A DNA stretch of 64,000 bases from a virus, in the IMG/VR virus record IMGVR_UViG_3300020162_002681, positions 1-64,000 of that record; one strand, given 5' to 3'. Below are positions 50,255 through 59,913 of this stretch, piece after piece (positions within the stretch are counted from its first letter, which is position 1; every line of letters starts with the position of its first letter). Position numbers and translations under genes: made by a program. Under the pieces are notes generated by a model that was not told the origin of the DNA, made no database searches, and worked only from the letters and a program-made list of their open reading frames with translations.

Positions 50255-50357
50255 ATCGTGATTCCTTTTCTTAAGTTCTTAGCTACCATAACATACTGAG
50301 TTGTTCTACCTAGAGATAGATGCAGAAAAGAGGATTGGCGCTTAGTATTAGTTTGTT

Positions 50358-50474
50358 GTGATTCGAGACACTAATGAAGAAGCTCGTTCTTTTTTGGCTA
50401 TGCTTCAATACGACGAACCTAATGACCATCTCAGAATCGCTAAAATCACCACCATACTTGAACTTTTAAATTAA
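50358..50474 (+). CDS. Hypothetical 38-residue protein
   Basis: GTG 50358 to TAA 50472-50474, giving a helical acidic peptide (TNEEARSFLAMLQYDEP). It fills most of the gap between the RlpA-like gene and the next gene. Weakly supported. Confidence 0.35.
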   Translation: MIRDTNEEARSFLAMLQYDEPNDHLRIAKITTILELLN

Positions 50475-50478
50475 TAAC

Positions 50479-50937
50479 ATGACCACACAACCACTTCTCT
50501 CTGTCTCCAACTCTACTACCGAACTCACACCCGAAGAGAATGAACTACTTCTTTCTGCAATCAATCTCAGCAGCCAAGAGAAGACCGTAGCAGCCGAGTT
50601 AAAGAACGTAAAGGTGCAAATCACCGAACTGTTCACAAAACGCTTTGACACCGCAAAAACTGGCACTATCGCGAAGCTTGGTAAATCCAGTATTCAAGTC
50701 AAGCGCAAAGCTGGTAAAAAAGAATTACCAGAAGAACTAATCGAGTTACAATCCAAATTGGCATTCGACAAACAACGTCTACTGACCGCTAATGCTAGTG
50801 CAATCGAAGCTCTGCAACAACAGATTCTCGCTTTACAGACCGATGAAGAGATTGAACTGATGGAGTTCGACTTCAAACAACGTGTTGCTGCCTTGAAAGC
50901 ACCTGAGCCAGAGTACGAAGTAGCGATTAAGGTGTGA
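50479..50937 (+). CDS. Helical Gam-like or coiled-coil protein
   Basis: 152 residues, almost all helix and coiled coil (LTPEENELLLSAINLSSQEK; LLTANASAIEALQQQILALQ) with a basic patch in the middle. The texture is like host-nuclease inhibitors or scaffold proteins, but there is no firm family. Confidence 0.55.
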   Translation: MTTQPLLSVSNSTTELTPEENELLLSAINLSSQEKTVAAELKNVKVQITELFTKRFDTAKTGTIAKLGKSSIQVKRKAGKKELPEELIELQSKLAFDKQRLLTANASAIEALQQQILALQTDEEIELMEFDFKQRVAALKAPEPEYEVAIKV

Positions 50938-50939
50938 GT

Positions 50940-51155
50940 ATGAGAGCCTACCATTTCTCGGCTATTTTTATTCTAGGTGCTAAATTTCATAATGCATATG
51001 GATGTAGAGTAGCTAATTCAGAACAAAGTATAAAAACATGGTTATTTTCTCAACCAGATATTATTGCCCGTTCTTGTGTTGGCTATGCTTTGACTCATTT
51101 TTCTTGCGGTTTGATTGACCCTGAAATTGCACCAATGAACCGTGAGGACACATGA
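50940..51155 (+). CDS. Hypothetical small protein
   Basis: 71 residues from ATG 50940 (GTG at 50934 in frame). Aromatic and Cys-containing, possibly with one short hydrophobic stretch (FSAIFILGAKF). ATGA overlap with the next gene. Confidence 0.5.
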   Translation: MRAYHFSAIFILGAKFHNAYGCRVANSEQSIKTWLFSQPDIIARSCVGYALTHFSCGLIDPEIAPMNREDT

Positions 51156-51508
51156 ACATCGTAGAATCTCCTAGACCAGACAATGAACTTGAGGAACTAA
51201 AAGCAGAGCGCTCTTATTATAGAGGCTTGCTAGATGATTTAGCTGACCGAGCTAACTTATATTCTGCGGATGCGTTTGAGCAACTAAAAAATCATATAAC
51301 ACCTAGACCTAGCGCCATTGAAACTAGACAAATCTATTGGCATATTGAAGCTACTAGAAAATGTTCAGGTTGGCGAGGATTATTTTTCAGTAGAAAGTTT
51401 GAAATCGATGTAAAAACTTTGAAAGAACTTGCCGAATGGTTATTGCATTTACAAGAGCAAGGACATATAATTACTGTGCAAACTAGAACTGGAGATAGAG
51501 AACTGTGA
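51152..51508 (+). CDS. Hypothetical protein
   Basis: 118 residues, helical first half (LEELKAERSYYRGLLDDLAD), strand-rich centre, helical end. Coupled on both sides by ATGA or GTGA. No family is recognised. Confidence 0.55.
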   Translation: MNIVESPRPDNELEELKAERSYYRGLLDDLADRANLYSADAFEQLKNHITPRPSAIETRQIYWHIEATRKCSGWRGLFFSRKFEIDVKTLKELAEWLLHLQEQGHIITVQTRTGDREL

Positions 51509-51780
51509 AACCTAAACGCGACCCTCGCGTCAAACATCGATTCGTCACAGTATTCCCCGTCAACTTCATTCGCGGCAAACACAAATGTCGCGATGGATTT
51601 GAGCGTAGTGTAGTCTGGGAAAAGCCTTGGAGACTGGGGGGAGTGATTTTTGTTCCTCTGTTTCAGTTTTATATTGTAACTCGATTTATCGATAATCAAT
51701 ACATGAAGGAAGATTACACTTACTTTAGTTTAAGATTTATTTGGTGGCAAATTAATGGAAGTTTTTGGTACAGTAAATGA
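51505..51780 (+). CDS. Hypothetical basic protein
   Basis: 91 residues from GTG 51505 (GTGA overlap). Basic first half (KPKRDPRVKHRF), aromatic beta-rich second half. No family is recognised. Confidence 0.5.
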   Translation: MKPKRDPRVKHRFVTVFPVNFIRGKHKCRDGFERSVVWEKPWRLGGVIFVPLFQFYIVTRFIDNQYMKEDYTYFSLRFIWWQINGSFWYSK

Positions 51781-52205
51781 CTGGAATTAATGAACTACTT
51801 ATTTTCTTGTTTGGCTTTGGCTTTATAACTTTACTTCCCGTAGCTCTTTACTTGTTATTTGATAAGCCTGTAAAGATTACTATGTATGATGAGGAAGAGT
51901 ATCTTCGCAAATATAGAAACGAAGAAGTCAAACCCCGCGTAAAAGTAGCATTCATTAAAGATGCTGCAAGTAAATTTACTATTAGACAACGCCCTTCTAA
52001 CGGTAAATGGTCTGTTTGCGATGTTCTTGAGGTTGAGTGGGAACAAACTTTCCTGACTTTTGAAGAAGCGGAAAGCGCAGTTAATGCCAAAGCTACTTCC
52101 CTAGTTGATGCCTATATTGAGAAGCATGGAGAAAAACGTCTGATTCCCCAATTCAATCTACCGCCACAACTAAGTTACCTACAAAATACCGATGACTATT
52201 ATTAG
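51777..52205 (+). CDS. Membrane-anchored hypothetical protein
   Basis: 142 residues with one N-terminal membrane helix (LLIFLFGFGFITLLPVALYL) and a soluble domain of about 110 residues containing FTIRQRPSNGKWSVCDV and a FEEAESAVNAKA helix. Its TAG overlaps the convergent giant fibre gene stop (52202-52205). Confidence 0.55.
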   Translation: MTGINELLIFLFGFGFITLLPVALYLLFDKPVKITMYDEEEYLRKYRNEEVKPRVKVAFIKDAASKFTIRQRPSNGKWSVCDVLEVEWEQTFLTFEEAESAVNAKATSLVDAYIEKHGEKRLIPQFNLPPQLSYLQNTDDYY

Positions 52206-55200
52206 CCAAAAAGTGACCTTTCCTTCAGTCCCAGATACTCGTAAATATTTTGCTCCACGCCTTGAATCTCCCCAGTCGTAAGCTGTCTGTTATAGAGCAA
52301 GCATCCCAGAAACAATCCATTAACATTTGAAGCAATAGAATCTACTGTCAACGCACTACTTGAACTAAATACCAACACCTGAGCGTCTGTGCTGTCCACA
52401 TTAGTTGTGAGAGCCACAGACTCTTTTTTTTGCCGAACATCGGTAATTATCTGAGGGATGCTTGCTCCGTCGCTACTGTAGAACTCTAGATTGTCAGTGT
52501 AGTTGCTTATCAGAATACTGCTGGCAGTCAGAGCGTTTGCATAGCCATATAGACCAGTACTGACAAAGCTTTTTGGTGTAGTCCAGTTGTCAGAAAAGAG
52601 GTACAGAAAAGAAGTACTTTCGTTCGGGCTTCCTACTAGTAGGTCGTAGCTGGCATTAAAGGACAACGAGTATCCAAAATTAGTGGTTGCACTTGTGATT
52701 GTTTTGATGACCGTCCAAGCGCCAGTTTCGTATTTCCAAATTTTTACCTCACCTGCAAAGTTAGCGGTCGCCAAGTAATCCCCCTTCAGCGCAAAATCCA
52801 AATCCGCGCCTGTAATCGTTTGTGTGAGCGTATCTGAGTCGAAAACCCGAACATTTCCTGAGTTGTCCATCGCTGCCCATCGCGACAAAGAAAAATTACC
52901 CAGAATTTTTTTTCCGAAAAAGTTGAAGACACTTACAGGGGTAGTGTTATATATCCCCGCAGACGAAGTGAACTTGTAAATGTTGTTACTGCCTTGAACT
53001 GAAGCAAGAAGCGCTGTGTTGTCATCACTTACAAAAGCTGCCAAACCAAAACCATCAATATAAGGCACTGGACTCGTTTGACCCAAATTAAGGCTGGATG
53101 TCCAAGTAGCGACACCAGTTCTAGTGAAATGAAGTACTCGCCCTTCCCCTAAATTACTATTCTTAACTCCAATGCAAATTAAGTCGCCAGTACTATTTAT
53201 TTGCAGCGAAGCGTTCCCCAAAGCTGCCGCATCGCCAGAAGTAAGTGAAAGAGTGACAGCCGAGCCAAAAGCCCAGATGCCTGTGATTCGACGCACTACT
53301 TTAACTGTATTTGCGAGGTCATCGATATAGACCAAATTACTTTCATCTTCCGAAATAGCAACTTTGCTAAAGCGCCCCGATTGTGTAGTTACTTTTACGA
53401 AATCTCCAATATCAAATTGAAGTGCGCCGACCAACTGAGTGCCTGCGCCACCATTAAATGTGTAGCCAGAATTTGCACCAACATATTTGCGATACGATTT
53501 AGCCGCCAACTCTCGATATACAAAGAACAAGGTGCGAACGCCGACCACCTGCGAAGCAAGATTTATTTTCTGCCCTGAGCTTGCGATGTTGTAGGTTTTG
53601 CCGTATAGGAGCGAAGTTTCTAGTGTTGCTGACGTTGTTGCATTGGATGTAGCGGTGAGGTTAGGAATTGTGCCGCTTACCGTACTTGATTTTGCAAAGT
53701 ATCCATCGAGATAACCAGAAATGTTTGCGATGCCAAAAGTACGTGATTCATTAAGGTCAACGGAGTAATCTTGATAATAAGTACCGTTTGAAACTCTTAT
53801 AGTGATTGGTTTTCGTGCTGGTCGTACTGCAAAATTACTAAGAACTAGCTGGAAAGTTGCTGTCAGTGAATTTGGGGATACAGATACAGTACTAACATTT
53901 AGAGTCGCTTCATTTGTTTGCCAATCAGAGTTATCGGGAATTAGTAAGTGTAAAAAGTACGCTGTTGAATCTAAATATGTACCAGCTTGAGTGATTGTGT
54001 AAGTTGTTGTTGAATTAGGGGCAACACTTATAGAGCCAGCTACAGAAAAAATTCGCCTAGAAAAAATCCCCTGAAAAGTTGAAGACGTTTTGTTCCTGAA
54101 TTTGATTGGGTAAAACTGCTCGACCTTGGCTTGAGGCAAAATTGGGTCGATTTGGGGAAAATATTGGTCAAGATTCGCTACTCGCTCATAGGCAGAAAAA
54201 GAAATTAGGCTAAAGTTTCCTGTTGGTGCTTGGTACTTACTTGAATTGAACCAGAACTTGTAGCTGGGTATTTTTATTTGCAGTGTTGTAGTGAGCGACA
54301 ATACACCATTTAGCCATACTTTTACTACAAACTGGCTAAATTCCAGCTTCAGTACTTGAACAGGCTCTAAAGGGTCAAAAGTGCCAATATTCTGTAGATT
54401 AATGGTGCTTGAGTTGAGTCTGCCAAATTTAAGTAGGTTGTCCAGTTTCCTTACAAAAAAACTGAGGTTAGGTGAGTCCCAATAGCTTAGTAACTCTACA
54501 TTTGCGCCAATGTTAGCAGAAAGAAATCGTAGCTCGGCTGTAAAACTTGAGGTGAGAGGTCGAGCGCTTTGTATGATAAGAGAATTAGGCGTTACTAGCT
54601 TTGTCTGTGTTTTGTAGTCGCGTGTGGCTGTGTCGGTTAGTTTTGTGAAATTGCCAATCTCGTCGGCGTATTTTAGGTAGCAGATTTGGTTGTTGCTTGG
54701 AGCATAGTTAACTAATGCACTAGCAAAAACATCTACACTTAATGATAAAAGCCAAGGTAATGCCACAGACTTATAGCCAATATTTTTGACATCGCCAGTG
54801 AAGTTTCCAATCTTGAAAGTGCCAGACTGAATTTTGTAGTTGAAGGTCAGAGTAGCCGCCGACTCATTAACTTTGATACTCAGCACATTTCCTTTTCTGA
54901 CAACGCGCAAAAGCGCCCATGTAAGCGTAGTGAAAGTTAGTCCTGTTGATATGTCCTCGAAGATACCCGAAGCTACCTGACGTTTGATTACTAGTACACC
55001 AGAGACGATTGCAAACGTGAAGCTATCCGCTACAGTGAATAAAGTTTGATTTATAACTCCAGAGGGATAAAATTGCCCAAAAAAGGAAAAATCGTATTTA
55101 TTTGTAACACTGGAGTAGCTTGTAGATGAAGTGGCGTATGAAATTGTGCTGCTATCGTATATGTCTAAAGAGGTAGGAAGATAATTCTGCTCTGCCTCGG

Positions 55201-55243
55201 TAAATTGAATAGGTTCTGGATTGTATGAGAATCGGGGAAACAT
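52202..55243 (-). CDS. Giant tail-fibre protein with LamG and propeller-like regions
   Basis: 1013 residues, almost all beta. The N-terminal half contains LamG-like stretches (TWALLRVVRKGNVLSIKVNE; VLKLEFSQFVVKVWLNGV). Residues of about 620-940 hold repeated blades resembling WD or FG-GAP propellers (NLVYIDDLANTVKVVRR, DYLATANFAGEVKIWKY). The end GCLLYNRQLTTGEIQGVEQ is a LamG-type closing segment. Such fibres bind host polysaccharide. Directly followed on the same strand by other virion genes. Confidence 0.75.
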   Translation of the reverse strand: MFPRFSYNPEPIQFTEAEQNYLPTSLDIYDSSTISYATSSTSYSSVTNKYDFSFFGQFYPSGVINQTLFTVADSFTFAIVSGVLVIKRQVASGIFEDISTGLTFTTLTWALLRVVRKGNVLSIKVNESAATLTFNYKIQSGTFKIGNFTGDVKNIGYKSVALPWLLSLSVDVFASALVNYAPSNNQICYLKYADEIGNFTKLTDTATRDYKTQTKLVTPNSLIIQSARPLTSSFTAELRFLSANIGANVELLSYWDSPNLSFFVRKLDNLLKFGRLNSSTINLQNIGTFDPLEPVQVLKLEFSQFVVKVWLNGVLSLTTTLQIKIPSYKFWFNSSKYQAPTGNFSLISFSAYERVANLDQYFPQIDPILPQAKVEQFYPIKFRNKTSSTFQGIFSRRIFSVAGSISVAPNSTTTYTITQAGTYLDSTAYFLHLLIPDNSDWQTNEATLNVSTVSVSPNSLTATFQLVLSNFAVRPARKPITIRVSNGTYYQDYSVDLNESRTFGIANISGYLDGYFAKSSTVSGTIPNLTATSNATTSATLETSLLYGKTYNIASSGQKINLASQVVGVRTLFFVYRELAAKSYRKYVGANSGYTFNGGAGTQLVGALQFDIGDFVKVTTQSGRFSKVAISEDESNLVYIDDLANTVKVVRRITGIWAFGSAVTLSLTSGDAAALGNASLQINSTGDLICIGVKNSNLGEGRVLHFTRTGVATWTSSLNLGQTSPVPYIDGFGLAAFVSDDNTALLASVQGSNNIYKFTSSAGIYNTTPVSVFNFFGKKILGNFSLSRWAAMDNSGNVRVFDSDTLTQTITGADLDFALKGDYLATANFAGEVKIWKYETGAWTVIKTITSATTNFGYSLSFNASYDLLVGSPNESTSFLYLFSDNWTTPKSFVSTGLYGYANALTASSILISNYTDNLEFYSSDGASIPQIITDVRQKKESVALTTNVDSTDAQVLVFSSSSALTVDSIASNVNGLFLGCLLYNRQLTTGEIQGVEQNIYEYLGLKERSLFG

Positions 55244-55593
55244 TAAATAGTTACAATTAAGTTTGCAAATCCAACCACACTGATTGAGCCTGTTAGTGAA
55301 GCGTAAGCCTTAATTACAACTGAACCTGTGTAACACATACCTGAAAGAATCGGAACTATCCCACGACCAGCAGGAATCACTTGCGAGAATATCTGATAGC
55401 CACTTGTACCGCCAATCAACACATAGAGAGTTTGGTCAATGTTGGTGTAATTAAATGCCCCTAACCAAAGTTCGTCAATATTTGTTGCGCTACTTGTGTG
55501 GATAGTATTTGCACTGCCTGATGTGACAGCATTGATGGCTATTGGCAAACCATTTGTGCTACCACCTAAAATCGACTTCTGAAAAGTATCCAA
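55243..55593 (-). CDS. Small beta-rich virion protein
   Basis: 116 residues, beta-sandwich-like, Gly/Ser/Thr-rich (VLIGGTSGYQIFSQVIPAG). Its stop overlaps the giant fibre start by 1 base, and it begins where the repeat protein ends. Probably a tail or baseplate accessory protein. Confidence 0.6.
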   Translation of the reverse strand: MDTFQKSILGGSTNGLPIAINAVTSGSANTIHTSSATNIDELWLGAFNYTNIDQTLYVLIGGTSGYQIFSQVIPAGRGIVPILSGMCYTGSVVIKAYASLTGSISVVGFANLIVTI

Positions 55594-57642
55594 TTATAAA
55601 TCCTCTGAGTGCGGTACAAGTAAACTAGCTTTTTTAACACCCTCATTAATAATAACTAAATCAGCTTCGACACCTGATAAGTCAGTATTAATCAAAATGT
55701 CTGTTTTAGCCTTAATGCTGTCTAACTTAGTTTCGTTAGCATTAATTTCACTTATTATAGCTGTTTGAGAATTACTTACGTTGGCAGGTGTAGCAAAACC
55801 TATTGCAGTTATCCATTGATTTTGATTATTTTGTAATTCATTAGTATCTTCAAGAATAGATGCAATACCAGAATTATTTGGTGCTGTGTAATTAGCTGAT
55901 GCAAGTCTAGTTGAAGTTGGAACATCAATCCTAGCTAATTCTGTAGCAAGTTCAGTTCTGACTTGACTAGCAATAACCAAAGCTGTAGGGGGGATACTGT
56001 AAGCCACAGCAGCCAAACGTGTACCTACCGCTACATCTAGTTTTGTTGAATTAGTGTCAATTTCTGAACGAATAGCGGCTACGGTAGGAGGGATTGTATA
56101 AGAAACACTTGCTAATCGACTTGAAGTTGCAACATCTATTCTTGAAAGCTCTACAGAAAGTTCAGTCCTCACTTGGGAAGCTAATGTACTAGCAGAAACT
56201 GGTGCAGAATAACCCGAAGTTGCCAATCTGCTAGATATAGTTTCATCAAGATTATTAAGTCTAGAATCGTTCGATAACAACGTATTAGTTGGTATTGCAT
56301 CTAAAGTTGTTTGTGATGCTCTGGTTGCAATATCAGCAGATAAAGAAATAGATGGAGTACCTATTTTTGTATTTATAGTTCCAATTGTTGTATTATCTGG
56401 AGAAGTATATCCAGCAGAAGATAAGCGAGTGGAAATTGCTGCGTCAATTCTTCCAAGTTCAGTTGTTAATTCAGTACGAACTTGAGTGGCAACTTGAGAA
56501 GCTGTTGGAGGTATTGTATAGGTAACTCCAGCCAGTCTTGTGCTGACTGCAACATCCAACTTAGTAGAGTTGGTATCAAGTTCTGTTCTAATTTGAGAAA
56601 CTGTAGGGGGAGTAGTTGCATTTCTGCTTGAGATAGCTACATCAATTCGTGCCAACTCTGTAAAAAGCTCCGCCCTTACTTGAGATGAAATAGTGGAGGC
56701 AGATATAGGTGCAGAGTAGCTTGCGGATGGTAATCGGCTACTTATTGCAGCATCGAGATTATCAAGTCTAAGGTCAGAAGAAAGTAATGTTGTGACTGGT
56801 ATGGAATTAACACTGGTTTGAGATGCTCTGGTTGCAATGTCAGCACTAAGAGAAACAGAAGGTGTCCCTAATTTAGTGTTTATGGTCGATATTGTTGCGT
56901 TATCAGGTGCTATGTATCCAGCAGAAGCTAAACGACTAGAAACAGTTGCATCAATTCGCTCTAATTCTGTAGAAAGTTCGGTTCTAACTGCACTAGCAAT
57001 AGTAGTAGGAGAACTACCGCCACCAGCATCAGATAAAGCTTTACCTGCACTTCCAGATATTTGATGCCCAGATAGCAATCTATCCCAAACAGCAGTAGCA
57101 ATACTAGATGCACTAGCTCCACCACCTCCACCTGTCGCACTGTTCAAAACTTCTCCCATTGTCCCAATCACATTGTTAAGTGAAGCAATAGCTCCCCAAA
57201 CTTCTTGGGCAATATCAAATGCTGAAGGTTTAAAGCCAATATTTAAAGTGGCTCCAATAATACCTTTTCCGTCTAAAGTCAATGGTTCAAAAGTAGCAAT
57301 ACCAGCAGCAGAACCAGATTTTACAATACCCCGTATTAAAAATCCTGTAGTTGTAATTAATCCGCCTAAGTTAAGTGTAGCGGCTACAGAACCTATACCA
57401 AAAAGAGAGCTTGAGGTTGTAGCTGCACCAAAAGTTCTAAAAGTACTTCCAATTTCACCTACAGATAATGGTCGCTTTAAAGCATTTTCATAATAGCCTA
57501 CAGGAGATGAGGTTGTTTTACTAAAAGCTACTCTATTAGCCATAGACCAACCAACTCTACCACGAGAATCTATAGAAGTAGAGGCTGCCCCACCACCAAG
57601 AAATCTAATACCATTAGCAGTTATCCCGTTATTAGTCAGCAT
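55594..57642 (-). CDS. Repeat-rich virion protein
   Basis: 682 residues. The N-terminal 215 are Gly/Ala/Ser-rich with a GGGGGAS linker. From about 219 to 600 the chain repeats motifs such as RTELSTELERIDATVSSRLA, SLSADIATRASQT, TNSTKLDVAVSTRLA and YTIPPT, in two long near-copies (219-387 and 388-560). The C-terminus is a coiled coil. Repeats of this style occur in phage tail and fibre-shaft proteins and probably form an elongated rod. Confidence 0.7.
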   Translation of the reverse strand: MLTNNGITANGIRFLGGGAASTSIDSRGRVGWSMANRVAFSKTTSSPVGYYENALKRPLSVGEIGSTFRTFGAATTSSSLFGIGSVAATLNLGGLITTTGFLIRGIVKSGSAAGIATFEPLTLDGKGIIGATLNIGFKPSAFDIAQEVWGAIASLNNVIGTMGEVLNSATGGGGGASASSIATAVWDRLLSGHQISGSAGKALSDAGGGSSPTTIASAVRTELSTELERIDATVSSRLASAGYIAPDNATISTINTKLGTPSVSLSADIATRASQTSVNSIPVTTLLSSDLRLDNLDAAISSRLPSASYSAPISASTISSQVRAELFTELARIDVAISSRNATTPPTVSQIRTELDTNSTKLDVAVSTRLAGVTYTIPPTASQVATQVRTELTTELGRIDAAISTRLSSAGYTSPDNTTIGTINTKIGTPSISLSADIATRASQTTLDAIPTNTLLSNDSRLNNLDETISSRLATSGYSAPVSASTLASQVRTELSVELSRIDVATSSRLASVSYTIPPTVAAIRSEIDTNSTKLDVAVGTRLAAVAYSIPPTALVIASQVRTELATELARIDVPTSTRLASANYTAPNNSGIASILEDTNELQNNQNQWITAIGFATPANVSNSQTAIISEINANETKLDSIKAKTDILINTDLSGVEADLVIINEGVKKASLLVPHSEDL
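55963..56988 (-). repeat. Two long tandem repeats within the rod protein gene
   Basis: Copy 1 (56988-56482, residues 219-387) and copy 2 (56481-55963, residues 388-560) share long stretches such as SLSADIATRASQT and DTNSTKLDVAV at matching offsets. They record a duplication of about 170 codons. Confidence 0.65.
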
Positions 57643-57802
57643 TCCAATTATCTGCTATAGTTTGCAGGGCAATAATTAAATCTAGAGCTTCTTGTTTACT
57701 GTTAACTCTAATAAATCTTCCATCAACAACTTCAAAACCTACTACAGTACCTTCATTATAAGGCGGTGTAGCTAATGGGATTTTTAAGCTAGTTCCAAGC
57801 AT
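57632..57802 (-). CDS. Small virion-operon protein
   Basis: 56 residues from ATG 57802, preceded by GGAG; a TTG at 57823 is in frame. VVGFEVVDGRFIRVNSKQEA suggests strands plus a helix. It overlaps both neighbours on the same strand. Function unknown. Confidence 0.5.
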   Translation of the reverse strand: MLGTSLKIPLATPPYNEGTVVGFEVVDGRFIRVNSKQEALDLIIALQTIADNWNAD

Positions 57803-58691
57803 ATTGAATTTCTCCGCAGACAATACTACCCGCAGTTAAAGCTCCGCCAACTTGAATAAACATTCCCAAGCAAGAATCATCATAAATTCTAGGTAAAGCT
57901 GGAATTTGGTTAAGAAAATCGCGTTCGCCAGCTACGTTAGCAGCAACAAGAGGAATATATGCAATTGGACGATGTAAAACTAGACAACCTACACCAGAAG
58001 TTGCTCCAGTATTGACTGCATAAGATTGTACAGATTGAATACCTAAATCTCCTGCTTGAGTAGGATGGAAAAGACCTCCAACTGTAACAGCCGTATTAGT
58101 TTGACCATAGCAAGTACCAACTGGAGTTGCTGTAGCAGGAGCAAAAAGTGACCCTGTAGGAGCTGCTGTAGTACGTCCAGAAGTGCCAGCTTCATTTGTA
58201 TAGGTTAAGGTGATTTGACCGTTACCAGCAGTTGTAGCAGTTGTGACAATAAGTGAAGCTTGTACACCATTAGCATTGGTTAGTCGTGTATCTCCAGTAC
58301 CAGTCCAAGTTGGATGGTTAGATAAAGTGCTGGGAGCACCAGTTAAAGCTAGTGACGGATACAAATGAATAATATCTGTAAGTAGTAGATAAGAAGGCAC
58401 TGCCGTTGCTGAGGATGTAATTGCTGTCATTGATAACAAATGACGAGTAAGAGCACCCACATCCCCATTAAGAGGTAAAGCACCTACACTAGAACGATTT
58501 CGAGAAATACCTGTGCCAGCAGTACCAGTTAAGACCATCTGACCTCCAGTACCACCTGCGGATAACAATTCGTGCCATCTTCCCGCTGCCGATGTTGCCC
58601 CAGTTTGAATAGTTTTATTAAAACCTAATTTTCTAATGCTTTGATTAACTGTGATTGCATTAACAAGAGCATCAATACTTGAAAAACCCAT
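57789..58691 (-). CDS. Virion structural protein
   Basis: 300 residues, Gly/Ala/Thr-rich, beta-rich, no membrane segment or enzyme motif. QVGGALTAGSIVCGEIQYAW near the end and a polar N-terminus suggest a tail-tube, baseplate or decoration protein. Placed between genes of the same class on the same strand. Confidence 0.6.
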   Translation of the reverse strand: MGFSSIDALVNAITVNQSIRKLGFNKTIQTGATSAAGRWHELLSAGGTGGQMVLTGTAGTGISRNRSSVGALPLNGDVGALTRHLLSMTAITSSATAVPSYLLLTDIIHLYPSLALTGAPSTLSNHPTWTGTGDTRLTNANGVQASLIVTTATTAGNGQITLTYTNEAGTSGRTTAAPTGSLFAPATATPVGTCYGQTNTAVTVGGLFHPTQAGDLGIQSVQSYAVNTGATSGVGCLVLHRPIAYIPLVAANVAGERDFLNQIPALPRIYDDSCLGMFIQVGGALTAGSIVCGEIQYAWN

Positions 58692-58696
58692 TTATT

Positions 58697-59104
58697 TTAG
58701 TCCTCTGTGATGCTTAAAGCGCCAGCACCTATAATTGGTTGAATGTTTAGTGAAATAGCGAGAGAAGAGTTTAGTGCGCCCTTGTAAAGTACTTTTCCTG
58801 TGCCTGTGGAAGCTGTCCCAATAGCCCAGTGAGTAGCAGTGTCAGTTCCTCCTGTGCAATTACCAAAGAGAATCTGAGCAGCATTTATCGCATTATTATC
58901 TACAACAGTCCATCCTGTATTATCTCTAGGGACAGATATTCGAGCATAACCTGTATAAGAAATTTCTGATGTAGTTTGAACACCAGTTTCCCCGACATCA
59001 GCATTATGTAAAGAAACAAATAAGTTACCACCAATACCACTAATTGCAGTAGCATTAAAAGTGAATAACATTAGGTCATTTTCGTAAGTATTTGATTTAC
59101 TCAT
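58697..59104 (-). CDS. Virion protein of a common phage tail family
   Basis: 135 residues. LFVSLHNADVGETGVQTTSE, then SYTGYARISVPRD and GWTV, match a small beta protein frequently encoded near phage tail fibres. Exact role unknown; a fibre-attachment or decoration role is likely. Confidence 0.65.
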   Translation of the reverse strand: MSKSNTYENDLMLFTFNATAISGIGGNLFVSLHNADVGETGVQTTSEISYTGYARISVPRDNTGWTVVDNNAINAAQILFGNCTGGTDTATHWAIGTASTGTGKVLYKGALNSSLAISLNIQPIIGAGALSITED

Positions 59105-59105
59105 T

Positions 59106-59534
59106 TTATCTTGAAACTATTAAACCGCTTAAAGTTGAGCTATTGTAAGTGCTGTAAAAAGCATCTTGAGAAGCTATGTAAGGAGAAGGTACAAATCTAT
59201 ACCTAATTGTAGCATTGTGGTTATAACTGTAGATTGAACCACCTGCAATATTCTCTACAAATGTGGGGGCAGTGTCCCAAGTGCTTACATAGTAAATCCA
59301 AGTGTTTAAAGTTGCATCTTGCCCTTTCAAACTTTGAAGCCACTCCTGCTCAGTACCAACAAAGCCGTTTATCAAAGCTATAGTATAAGCACTAAGACCG
59401 CTAACCCCTAAAGATGCTACTGTAACTTGTATGTTAGTTGCTACTGATTCTGAAACAAGAATACGAAGCTGATTTGTATTTTCAGTTGCAGTTACCCTAT
59501 ATTCTTGAGTGGTTTGATTTGCAGTTACTCGCAT
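59106..59534 (-). CDS. Tail-fibre connector-like protein
   Basis: 142 residues from ATG 59534, which forms TAATG with the preceding stop; a TTG at 59561 is in frame. GFVGTEQEWLQSLKGQDA is a motif common in phage tail and fibre proteins, and the rest is beta-rich. Probably joins fibres to the baseplate. Confidence 0.6.
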   Translation of the reverse strand: MRVTANQTTQEYRVTATENTNQLRILVSESVATNIQVTVASLGVSGLSAYTIALINGFVGTEQEWLQSLKGQDATLNTWIYYVSTWDTAPTFVENIAGGSIYSYNHNATIRYRFVPSPYIASQDAFYSTYNSSTLSGLIVSR

Positions 59535-59890
59535 TAACTTATCTCTGGCAGAATAGTCCAAACTAAAGGATTAGAGCCGTCTGTAATTGTAGTGACTTTA
59601 CCATTAGGAGCAACCATCTCTATGCCAAATATGTAGCGCTGCGGTTTATAATTTATAACTTGAGGCATGAAATATATCTTACCATTTGTAGGGATTGGGC
59701 AAGTTATATTACCATTAGCAGTACTAAATTCCCAAATTACAGAACCTTGAGGGCTAGTTTTAAATTTGGCAGAAAAAGAATAACCCGTTAAATCCATATC
59801 CGAATACACGCTATTCTCTTCAGTCTCGAAGTGAAATTCAACTCCGTCCCAAGTATCGCCTTGTTTGTGTGGTTTTATTGTGTCAGCCAT
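59534..59890 (-). CDS. Baseplate-upper/Ig-like virion protein
   Basis: 118 residues. A single beta sandwich (DLTGYSFSAKFKTSPQGSVI … NGKIYFMPQVINY) resembling the small BppU-like N-terminal domain of many phage baseplate proteins. First gene of the run that goes down to 52202. TATAATAG lies about 16 bases upstream. Confidence 0.6.
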   Translation of the reverse strand: MADTIKPHKQGDTWDGVEFHFETEENSVYSDMDLTGYSFSAKFKTSPQGSVIWEFSTANGNITCPIPTNGKIYFMPQVINYKPQRYIFGIEMVAPNGKVTTITDGSNPLVWTILPEIS

Positions 59891-59905
59891 TTTTGTTTTA
59901 AGTTA

Positions 59906-59913
59906 CTATTATA
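59906..59913 (-). promoter_or_regulatory. TATAATAG, possible late promoter
   Basis: Minus-strand TATAATAG between ruvC and the 59890 gene, overlapping the ruvC stop. It would drive the virion gene run from 59890 to 52202. Confidence 0.4.

Noticed and set aside
55963-56988. CRISPR-like repeats in the 55.6-57.6 kb region
   Set aside because: The periodicity is that of protein repeats in one long reading frame, with degenerate third bases.
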